Shown here: positions 1 to 6,579 of the stretch, piece by piece
How the letters are laid out: each line of letters starts with the position of its first letter
How positions within the stretch are numbered: the first letter of the stretch is position 1
Source: Candidatus Minthosoma caballi
GTDB taxonomy: Bacteria > Bacteroidota > Bacteroidia > Bacteroidales > Bacteroidaceae
Assembly: GCA_018064505.1 (NCBI GenBank)
Contig: JAGHVC010000072.1
Coordinates: forward strand, 1-51,797
Length of the DNA: 51,797 nucleotides
Reading direction: 5' to 3'
Translations under genes and position numbers: made by a program
The notes under the pieces: model-generated
The model's database searches: none
What the model was told of the DNA's origin: nothing
What the model saw: only the letters and a program-made list of their open reading frames with translations

Positions 1-98
1 ATTTTCAGTCATGTAGCCCGCTACACTCCTTCAAACTAAAAACAAAATCTGCATCCAAATAGAGCACAGCTATTATAAAAATAATTATGATTACCTAC
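1..98. other. Left-edge non-coding stretch with small hairpin
   Basis: No gene is visible here. A TGTAGC-CC-GCTACA palindrome lies at 12-25 and is followed by an A-rich tract. The stretch is downstream of the minus-strand DUF4250 gene and could carry its 3' end, or the edge of a repeat cut off by the window. I cannot decide between these. Confidence 0.3.
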
Positions 99-275
99 TT
101 ACCAGAACTTGTTGTGCTCCGGAGAATATTCGAATCCTGCAGCGGCAAGTTTTGAGATAAGGGCTTCTTTATCAATGTCTTCTTTCTGGCAGAGCTCGTC
201 GAGCGAACTGTAGATGTCGCGCAGCTTCATGTTGATGGCGCTGAATAGCATCATTGGGTCTTGTGGTAGTTCCAT
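99..275 (-). CDS. DUF4250 family small protein
   Basis: This is a 58-residue protein, read directly from the minus strand. It begins MELPQDPMMLFSAINMKLRD and ends EYSPEHNKFW. The LPxDPxMLxSxxNxKLRD start, the central LDELC and the GFEY...N.F end match the DUF4250 family of short, mostly helical proteins, whose function is unknown. Full length is about 60 residues, so the gene is intact. It is transcribed away from the GT9 glycosyltransferase gene, and a TAnnTTTG box lies 34 bases upstream of its ATG. There is no signal peptide, so it is probably cytosolic. Confidence 0.85.
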   Translation of the reverse strand: MELPQDPMMLFSAINMKLRDIYSSLDELCQKEDIDKEALISKLAAAGFEYSPEHNKFW

Positions 276-308
276 GTTTATTTATTTGTTTTGTAGCCTT
301 TTCTTCTG

Positions 309-316
309 CAAATATA
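309..316 (-). promoter_or_regulatory. -7 promoter box for the DUF4250 gene
   Basis: On the minus strand this reads TATATTTG, a match to the Bacteroidetes TAnnTTTG box, about 34 bases before the DUF4250 start. I see no convincing -33 TTTG at normal spacing. Confidence 0.45.
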
Positions 317-386
317 CACATTCTTTGTGTTTCGAGGGTTGTGTTTGTGACAAAAAATGAAAGAATGAAGAAAGTTAGGGATTTGT

Positions 387-417
387 TTTGATGGCTAAGC
401 GATTTGTATTAACTTTG
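387..417 (+). promoter_or_regulatory. Promoter of the GT9-acyltransferase pair
   Basis: TTTG at 387-390 and TAACTTTG at 410-417 are 19 bases apart, a good Bacteroidetes -33/-7 pair. The promoter lies inside the longest possible reading frame (from 388), so translation must begin downstream, at ATG 445. Confidence 0.7.
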
Positions 418-444
418 CAAAGGAAAAAACTTACAACTCACACT

Positions 445-1494
445 ATGTTTGGAAAACGAAATGACAAGGAATTGAAACGATTGCTGGTGATGCGCTTCAG
501 TGCAATGGGTGATGTTGCAATGACAGCGCCTGTGCTTCATTGCCTTGCAGTGCAGAATCCGCAGCTGCGAATCACGGTACTGACTCGCACGAGATTTGTC
601 CCAATGTTTGAATTTCTGCCTGCCAATGTGATGGTGCAAGGCATTGATTTGGAAGAGTATAAGGGCATGGGCGGATTGAATAGGCTGTTTGGCGAATTGC
701 GCAAGAGCAGTTTCGATGCAGTGTGTGACTTGCACGATGTGCTTCGTACCAAGTATCTCCGAACTTGTTTCATGATGACTGGCGTGAAAGTGGTGAAGGT
801 GGATAAGGGCCGCAAGGATAAGCATGCGCTGATAGGCAACGGATTGAGTAGCAAGGCTCTGCGACCTATGGTGGAAAGATATGCCGATGTGTTCCGCTCA
901 CTTGGATTGAGCCTCGACTTGAGCAAGGTGGAGAAGGTGAATGTGAGAGGTGAGAGTTTCTTGCCAGTGAGACAGTTTGCTGGCATCAAGGAAGAGGGCG
1001 AGAAGTGGATTGGCATTGCTCCTTTTGCTGCTCACATGCAGAAGGTGTATCCATTGGAGAAGATGCAGCAGGTGGTGAATCTGCTTTGCGACAAGGGATG
1101 CAAGGTGTTTCTGTTTGGTGCAGGTAAGGCTGAGGCAGACATTCTTGCAGATTGGGAGCGCGAAGGGGCAAAGAGCGTGTGCGGCAAGCTTGGAGGCTTG
1201 AAGAATGAGATGTTGCTGATGACGAAGCTGGACATGATGCTATGCATGGACTCGGCTAACATGCACATTGCTTCGATGATGGGCATTCCAGTGCTTTCGG
1301 TGTGGGGGGCAACTCATCCCAAGGCTGGATTCACGGGATTTGGCCAGAAGCCAAGCAGCATTGTGCAGCTTGAGCTTGATTGCCGTCCTTGCTCCATTTA
1401 TGGCAATAAGCCTTGCCAGTTTGGCGATATGCGATGCATGAACATCTCGCCAGAAATCATTGTAAATAGATTATTAGCTTTTCATAATGTATAA
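445..1494 (+). CDS. Glycosyltransferase family 9 (heptosyltransferase-like)
   Basis: A 349-residue enzyme of the GT9/heptosyltransferase family, which transfers ADP-activated sugars to the LPS or lipooligosaccharide core on the inner face of the cytoplasmic membrane. The N-terminal RFSAMGDVAMTAP is the conserved GDV/I segment. The C-terminal half has the nucleotide-sugar site (CMDSANMHIASMMGIPVLS, then GATHP) and a Cys-rich CRPCSIYGNKPC segment usual in Bacteroidales members. I chose ATG 445 because a promoter occupies 387-417. The next gene, an LpxL-like acyltransferase, overlaps it by 8 bases, so the two are probably co-translated for envelope lipid/LPS synthesis. The exact sugar acceptor cannot be read from sequence. 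Confidence 0.88.
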   Translation: MFGKRNDKELKRLLVMRFSAMGDVAMTAPVLHCLAVQNPQLRITVLTRTRFVPMFEFLPANVMVQGIDLEEYKGMGGLNRLFGELRKSSFDAVCDLHDVLRTKYLRTCFMMTGVKVVKVDKGRKDKHALIGNGLSSKALRPMVERYADVFRSLGLSLDLSKVEKVNVRGESFLPVRQFAGIKEEGEKWIGIAPFAAHMQKVYPLEKMQQVVNLLCDKGCKVFLFGAGKAEADILADWEREGAKSVCGKLGGLKNEMLLMTKLDMMLCMDSANMHIASMMGIPVLSVWGATHPKAGFTGFGQKPSSIVQLELDCRPCSIYGNKPCQFGDMRCMNISPEIIVNRLLAFHNV

Positions 1495-2404
1495 GTTTGT
1501 TCGTTCCATACTTTGGCTCATTAGCTTGCTGCCTTTCCCTGTGCTGTATGCTTTTTCGGACTTTTGCAGCCTGATAATGAGGCAGTTCTATCGCAAGAAG
1601 ATTGTGCGTGAGAACTTAGCGTCGGCATTCCCGGAAAAGACAGAGAAGGAACTGAGGAATATCGAGGTGAAGTTCTATCATCAGTTTTGCGACAACTTTG
1701 TTGAGGATATCAAGATGCTGAGCATGAGCAAGGAGGAGATGATGAGACGCATCACCTTCGTTGGCCTTGAGGGCGTGAAAGAAAGGTTTGACAAGGGGCA
1801 GACATTCCTCTTTTTGTATCTAAGTCATTTTGGCAATTGGGAGTGGATTTCTTCAATCAACTACTCTTTGCAGCCTTGGGCAACTTCGGGGCAGATTTAC
1901 CACCATATATATAATAAGGTGATGAATGAACTGTTTTTGGAGTTGCGAGGGCAGTATGGCGGCGACAACATTGAAATGAAGGAGACGCTGCGCAGGATTC
2001 TTGCCCTGAAGAAAGATGGCAAGAATCATGTGTTAGGATTCATTAGCGATCAGAAACCGAAATGGAATAGCATTCATCATTTCTCTCCGTTCTTGAATCA
2101 TGACACGGCGGTGTTCACTGGCACAGAGCAGATTGCCCGCAAGATTGATGCCTTTGTTATGTATGGAAGAATGAGTCGTCCGCGCCGTGGATACTATCAA
2201 TTGGAGATTATCCCGATGGAGGATCATCCTGCTACGCTGCCTCAGAATTACCTTACCGATTGGTACTTCCGTTTGCTTGAAGAGGATATCAAGCAGCACC
2301 CAGAAATGTGGCTTTGGTCGCATAAGAGATGGAGCCGTACGAAGGAAGAATGGCTGAGAAGGCAAGAGGAGAAAAAGAAGAAAGAAGAGCAGGAATTGTC
2401 CTAA
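1487..2404 (+). CDS. LpxL/HtrB-like lysophospholipid or lipid A acyltransferase
   Basis: A 305-residue member of the bacterial lipid A biosynthesis acyltransferase family. The N-terminus has a hydrophobic anchor (about residues 8-30). The catalytic H-x4-E motif is seen as HFGNWE (His114, Glu119), and DQKPKWNS and the P..R..R.Y region match later family blocks. The C-terminus is a charged Lys/Glu tail after the conserved WLWSHKRW. The family adds secondary acyl chains to lipid A at the inner membrane. Some Bacteroidetes homologues instead make ornithine or other amino lipids, so the precise substrate is open. The start overlaps the end of the GT9 gene by 8 bases. Confidence 0.87.
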   Translation: MYKFVRSILWLISLLPFPVLYAFSDFCSLIMRQFYRKKIVRENLASAFPEKTEKELRNIEVKFYHQFCDNFVEDIKMLSMSKEEMMRRITFVGLEGVKERFDKGQTFLFLYLSHFGNWEWISSINYSLQPWATSGQIYHHIYNKVMNELFLELRGQYGGDNIEMKETLRRILALKKDGKNHVLGFISDQKPKWNSIHHFSPFLNHDTAVFTGTEQIARKIDAFVMYGRMSRPRRGYYQLEIIPMEDHPATLPQNYLTDWYFRLLEEDIKQHPEMWLWSHKRWSRTKEEWLRRQEEKKKKEEQELS

Positions 2405-2424
2405 AAGGGAAGCTTGAAATTGCT

Positions 2425-2451
2425 GTGTGCGTGCACACTTTTGTTCTGTTT
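2425..2451 (+). terminator. Weak terminator after the acyltransferase gene
   Basis: GTGTG-CGTG-CACAC forms a short hairpin at 2425-2438, followed by a T-rich TTTTGTTCTGTTT tract. The stem is only five base pairs, so termination is probably partial. Confidence 0.4.
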
Positions 2452-2485
2452 GTCGCTTTTTTGCTGATTTTTCGTTGAGAAGTTG

Positions 2486-2515
2486 TTGAGAAAAGAAAAA
2501 TAGTTATTAACTTTG
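2486..2515 (+). promoter_or_regulatory. Promoter of the outer-membrane barrel gene
   Basis: TTG at 2486-2488 and TAACTTTG at 2508-2515 are 19 bases apart. Transcription should begin near 2521, leaving an unusually long leader of about 125 nt. Confidence 0.7.
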
Positions 2516-2520
2516 CAGCG

Positions 2521-2646
2521 CAATTCGAAAAGGAGGGGAATCCGAAAAACTCCTTGTGCAAGGTGACATCGGGGTAACAGCCGATTCAGAAAACTCAACA
2601 ATAATAAACAGAGTAGGAAAGTAAAAAGATTAATTTTAGGAAAATT
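2521..2646 (+). promoter_or_regulatory. Structured 5' leader of the outer-membrane protein mRNA
   Basis: The leader contains AAGGAG (2530-2535) paired with CTCCTT (2550-2555). A competing CTTG-TG-CAAG hairpin (2553-2562) overlaps its right arm. A second hairpin, ATCGG/CCGAT, is at 2568-2585. The overlapping arms could allow alternative folds. No known riboswitch is recognised. Confidence 0.4.
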
Positions 2647-3180
2647 ATGAAGAAGTTTATTCTTGCTGCAATCGTTGCAGTTTCAGCAGTTGCTGCTAAC
2701 GCACAGACTTGGGCTGGTGGTAGCCTTGGTTTCGGCACAAGCCATGTAAATGGTTCAGAGACAACAACTAAGACTTTCAACCTTCGTCCAGAGGTAGGTA
2801 TGAGCATCAGCGACAATGTTGATGTTGCTATCGCTCTCGGCTACGATCATGCAAATGCTGCTACTGCAGTGAAGAACGCTTGGACAATCAATCCTTATGT
2901 TCGTTACGCATTCGTAAAGGCTGGTGATTTCTCAGCTTTCGTTGACGGTGGTCTTGGTTACACAACAACTCACACTAACGGTTTTGACAAGAACTTGAAT
3001 GCAGTAGGTGTAAATGTAACTCCTGGTATCGCATATGCTGTTAGCCCAAAGGTTACACTCGTTTCTCACCTCGGTGATGGTCTCTACTACAACCACACTT
3101 GGCAGGATTCATATCACAAGAATGCTTTCGGTCTTGACCTCTTCAATGCCATTTCATTCGGTGCTTATGTAAGCTTCTAA
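2647..3180 (+). CDS. Outer-membrane beta-barrel protein (porin/opacity-like)
   Basis: A 177-residue protein with a clear signal peptide (MKKFILAAIVAVSAVAANAQ). After it come alternating hydrophobic/polar strands typical of a small 8-stranded OMP_b-brl barrel: GGSLGFGTSHVNG, FNLRPEVGMSI, VDVAIALGYD, FSAFVDGGLGY and a C-terminal FGAYVSF ending in aromatic Phe. It should sit in the outer membrane, with a structural or adhesive role rather than as a large pore. Codon use is strongly biased (AAC, GGT, GTT, CTC), which suggests high expression. It is a single-gene unit with its own promoter, a long leader and a strong terminator. The family is certain, the function is not. Confidence 0.85.
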   Translation: MKKFILAAIVAVSAVAANAQTWAGGSLGFGTSHVNGSETTTKTFNLRPEVGMSISDNVDVAIALGYDHANAATAVKNAWTINPYVRYAFVKAGDFSAFVDGGLGYTTTHTNGFDKNLNAVGVNVTPGIAYAVSPKVTLVSHLGDGLYYNHTWQDSYHKNAFGLDLFNAISFGAYVSF

Positions 3181-3208
3181 TCTTTAGATTAGTCAAGATA
3201 AAAAACAG

Positions 3209-3247
3209 CAAGGGCTGGCAGTGCGTCTGTCAGTCCTTGTTTTTTTT
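3209..3247 (+). terminator. Intrinsic terminator of the outer-membrane protein gene
   Basis: A 13-base stem (3209-3221 with 3227-3239, two G-U pairs, 5-base loop) is followed directly by eight Ts. This is a textbook rho-independent terminator. Confidence 0.92.
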
Positions 3248-3289
3248 GTATTTTTCTATATTTGTTACAATATTATTCATCTTTTTCAT

Positions 3290-3297
3290 TATCTTTG
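3290..3297 (+). promoter_or_regulatory. -7 promoter box of the hflX unit
   Basis: TATCTTTG lies 18 bases before the hflX ATG. The nearest TTTG (3261-3264) is 25 bases upstream, slightly wide for a -33 element. Confidence 0.6.
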
Positions 3298-3315
3298 CAC
3301 CTAAATCAATGAAAT

Positions 3316-4764
3316 ATGAAAGAATTTGTGATTTCGGAAGCTAAGGTGGAGACTGCAGTGATTGTAGGCCTTATCACTCCTCAGCAGAACGAGAGAAAGA
3401 CAAAAGAATACCTTGACGAACTTGAGTTTCTGGCAGAGACAGCTGGAGCAAAGGTTATTCGCCGCTACACTCAGAAGGTGAATGGCCCAAGCAGTGTGAC
3501 TTATCTTGGTTCGGGTAAGTTGCAAGAGATAGCTGAGTTCATTAAGGAAAAGCAGGATGAGGTGGATGCATATTGGGAGGAGCAGATGGCTCTGGGCCGA
3601 CCATACGAAGCGAGCATTGTGACAGGCACGAAGGCAAGGCATGGTGACGACTATATGGACGACGACAATTTTGCAGCGAGCGATGGCTCTCAGGACTGGA
3701 GAGGCAGCAAGGGCAAGAAGCAGCGCAAGCTGGAGAAACTGCTTGCCAAGCAGCAAACGGTGCAAGAAGATGTGCCTCAGCCTGTGGGTATGGTAATCTT
3801 TGATGACGAACTGAGTGCTAAGCAGATACGCAATATAGAGAAGGAACTTGAAGTTAAGATTCTTGACCGTACATCGCTCATCCTCGACATCTTTGCAATG
3901 AGAGCACAGACATCGGCGGCAAAGACTCAGGTGGAGCTGGCTCAATACCGCTACATGCTTCCTCGACTCACTCGCTTGTGGACTCACCTGGAGCGTCAGC
4001 GCGGTGGTAGCGTGGGACTGCGTGGTCCTGGTGAAACGCAGCTCGAGATGGACCAGCGTATTATTCGCCATCGCATTTCGTTGCTGAAAGAACGCCTTGT
4101 GGAGATTGATCAGCAGAAGACGACTCAGCGCAAGAATCGTGGCCGACTCATTCGTGTGGCTCTTGTAGGATATACTAATGTGGGGAAATCCACCTTGATG
4201 AACCTGCTTGCCAAGAGTGATATTTTTGCAGAAAACAAGCTTTTTGCTACTCTCGACACTACGGTGAGAAAGGTGATTATTGAAAACCTTCCGTTCCTTC
4301 TTAGCGACACGGTTGGATTCATCCGCAAGTTGCCTACCGACTTGGTGGAGTCGTTCAAGAGCACTCTTGACGAGGTGCGCGAGGCCGACCTCCTTCTTCA
4401 TATTGTAGATATAAGTCATCCAGACTTTGAAGATCAGATAAATGTGGTGGAGAAAACTCTTGGTGACTTAGGTTGTGCCGACAAGCCACAAATGATAATA
4501 TTCAACAAGATTGATGCTTACAGCTGGGTGGAGAAAGATGCTGATGATCTCACTCCTCGCACTAAGGAGAATATCCCTCTCGATGAGCTCATGCGCACTT
4601 GGATGGCAAAGCTTAATGGCGATTGCTTCTTCATTTCTGCAGTTCAAAAGCAGAATATTGAAGAGTTTAAGTCGTTGCTTTACAAGAAAGTGAAAGAGAT
4701 GCATGTGCAGAAGTATCCATACAACGACTTCTTGTATGAGACTTATGACGAGGAAGGGGAATAA
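3316..4764 (+). CDS. hflX: Ribosome-associated GTPase HflX
   Basis: A 482-residue HflX, a GTPase that binds the 50S subunit and can split or rescue stalled ribosomes. Family marks are the glycine-rich linker [15 protein letters not shown] (about 230-245), the P-loop GYTNVGKST (285-293), DTVGF (331-335) and the NKID specificity box. The N-terminal domain is interrupted after [15 protein letters not shown] by about 75 residues (80-156) that are acidic, then Lys-rich, and absent from typical 370-430-residue homologues; [11 protein letters not shown] then resumes the domain. The gene heads a tightly spaced run with DUF4954, M16 protease and carboxylesterase genes. The ATG lies just after the -7 box, so the start is secure. 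Confidence 0.95.
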   Translation: MKEFVISEAKVETAVIVGLITPQQNERKTKEYLDELEFLAETAGAKVIRRYTQKVNGPSSVTYLGSGKLQEIAEFIKEKQDEVDAYWEEQMALGRPYEASIVTGTKARHGDDYMDDDNFAASDGSQDWRGSKGKKQRKLEKLLAKQQTVQEDVPQPVGMVIFDDELSAKQIRNIEKELEVKILDRTSLILDIFAMRAQTSAAKTQVELAQYRYMLPRLTRLWTHLERQRGGSVGLRGPGETQLEMDQRIIRHRISLLKERLVEIDQQKTTQRKNRGRLIRVALVGYTNVGKSTLMNLLAKSDIFAENKLFATLDTTVRKVIIENLPFLLSDTVGFIRKLPTDLVESFKSTLDEVREADLLLHIVDISHPDFEDQINVVEKTLGDLGCADKPQMIIFNKIDAYSWVEKDADDLTPRTKENIPLDELMRTWMAKLNGDCFFISAVQKQNIEEFKSLLYKKVKEMHVQKYPYNDFLYETYDEEGE

Positions 4765-4798
4765 AAAACTTACGAACTCTAAAAACTCAAAATAAATC

Positions 4799-6565
4799 AT
4801 GCGTAAACTTACAGACATAGAGATTGGGCAACTTGAAGAACAAGGTTGCTGGGCAGAAGACTGGACAAATGTGCATGTTGATGATGACTTCACAAGCGAG
4901 CCGCTTCGCAATGTTTCATTCTACGGTCATGTGGAGATTGGAAGTCTCAATGGCACAGTGGAGATTGAAGATGGATTCAGAAGAAGATGCTGTATAAAGA
5001 ATGTGTTGCTTCGCGATACTGTGATTGGAGACAACTGCTTGATTGAAAATGTAAAAGGATATATTTCCAACTATCAGATAGGCGATAACTGCTACATCGC
5101 AGACCTTGGCATTATGACTGCACAGGAAGGCAGCACTTGTGGAGGCGGCACTGTAATCTCCGTGCTCAACGAGGGTGGTGATGGCAATGTAGTGCTGTTC
5201 GAAGGTCTTACTGCTCAGATAGCATGGATGATGATAAACTTCCCAGCAGTGAAGCAGCTTGCAAAGTCCACAAAGACATACGATTGTGGCATTGTGGGGG
5301 CTGGTTCTAGAATCGTGGGAGTGAAGGAAATTAGCAATGTGCGCATTGACGAAGGATGCGAGGTGCAGGGCAGCAGCCGTTTGTCGAACTGTACTATTCT
5401 TAGCACAGATGATGCTTCGACTCTCATTGGTACAGACACAATCATAGAAAACACTATTGTTGCAGCTGGTGCAAGTATCATTGATGGCGCAAAAGTGGAT
5501 AATTGCTTTGTGGGAGAAAGCGTGCATGTCGGCAAGGGATTTTCGGCAGAAAGCAGCGTGTTCTTTGCAAACTCATACATGGACAACGGTGAGGCTTGCG
5601 CAGCTCTTTGTGGCCCATTCTCAACAAGCCACCACAAGAGCACTCTTCTCATTGGCGGAGCATTCTCGTTCTACAATGCAGGCAGTGGAACAAACCAGAG
5701 CAACCATGCTTACAAGATGGGACCTATCCATTGGGGCTCTCTCGATCGCGGAAGCAAGACCGCCAGTGGCAGCCACATTCTTTGGCCAGCTCACATCGGC
5801 ACATTCTCAATGGTGATGGGTAAAGTGAAGTCTCACCCTCAGGTGCACAAGCTTCCTTTCAGCTACATCATTGCCGATGAAGGCAACACTTGGCTTGTGC
5901 CTGGCATCAATATAAAGACTGTAGGTACATGGCGTGATGTGAAAAAATGGCCAAAGCGTGATGTTCGCCCTTTGTCTGCTCGTCAGGACATCATCAACTT
6001 TGCTTTCCCTAATCCGTACATCATTCAGTATGTGCTTGAGGGACTTGAAGTGCTCAAGAAGCTTCAGAGCAAATATCCTAAGGAAACAGAGGTTTACGAG
6101 TATCACGGATGCCTTATCAAGCAATCTTCTTTAGTGAAGGGCATACAGTACTACGAGCTGATTATCAATCTTTTCCTCTACGAATGCTTTGCTCACAACC
6201 AAACAGAAACCAACGATGCAATCGGTGGCCGCTGGCTTGATCTTATGGGCATGCTTGCTCCAAAGAACGAGATCGACAGCGTGGTTCGTGACATCGAAAA
6301 TGGCAGCATTGCTTCTATCGGCGAGCTTCAAGAGATTCTGCAGCAGATTCATCAGTCATACTGCGACAGTGAGCAAGCATACGCTAACTTCATCATGCAG
6401 AGCCGTGGTGGCAATATGTTCGTTGACAAGGATCGCTGGATGCAGGAAGCAGAGCAAGCTCATGCTCAGTGGGTGCAGATGGTGAAGGCTGATGCTGAGC
6501 GTGAACACCAGCTTGGCGATGTTGATGATGAACAATTAAGAGATTTCTTGACAACAATAAAGTGA
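4799..6565 (+). CDS. DUF4954 family protein, left-handed beta-helix
   Basis: A 588-residue protein that I recognise as the DUF4954 type found throughout Bacteroidales. Residues about 35-300 are imperfect hexapeptide repeats (for example VTIEDGF, DTVIGDNCLIENV, YQIGDNCYIAD, ASIIDGAKVDN), the signature of a left-handed beta-helix as in sugar-nucleotide acyl/uridylyltransferases. The C-terminal 280 residues are mainly helical with no recognised catalytic motif. There is no signal peptide, so it is cytosolic. By analogy it may act on a sugar nucleotide, but no nucleotidyltransferase domain is visible, so the function is unknown. It lies 34 bases after hflX and 14 before the M16 gene. Confidence 0.8.
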   Translation: MRKLTDIEIGQLEEQGCWAEDWTNVHVDDDFTSEPLRNVSFYGHVEIGSLNGTVEIEDGFRRRCCIKNVLLRDTVIGDNCLIENVKGYISNYQIGDNCYIADLGIMTAQEGSTCGGGTVISVLNEGGDGNVVLFEGLTAQIAWMMINFPAVKQLAKSTKTYDCGIVGAGSRIVGVKEISNVRIDEGCEVQGSSRLSNCTILSTDDASTLIGTDTIIENTIVAAGASIIDGAKVDNCFVGESVHVGKGFSAESSVFFANSYMDNGEACAALCGPFSTSHHKSTLLIGGAFSFYNAGSGTNQSNHAYKMGPIHWGSLDRGSKTASGSHILWPAHIGTFSMVMGKVKSHPQVHKLPFSYIIADEGNTWLVPGINIKTVGTWRDVKKWPKRDVRPLSARQDIINFAFPNPYIIQYVLEGLEVLKKLQSKYPKETEVYEYHGCLIKQSSLVKGIQYYELIINLFLYECFAHNQTETNDAIGGRWLDLMGMLAPKNEIDSVVRDIENGSIASIGELQEILQQIHQSYCDSEQAYANFIMQSRGGNMFVDKDRWMQEAEQAHAQWVQMVKADAEREHQLGDVDDEQLRDFLTTIK

Positions 6566-6579
6566 TGTGAGATGTGAGA

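Noticed and set aside
117-135. TTCGAATCC resembling a tRNA T-arm
   Set aside because: It is inside the DUF4250 coding region, and no acceptor, D or anticodon stems can be drawn around it.
3301-4419. 372-codon open frame on the minus strand
   Set aside because: It is fully antisense to hflX, and its product is Leu/His/Ser-rich without domains. It arises from codon bias of the real gene.
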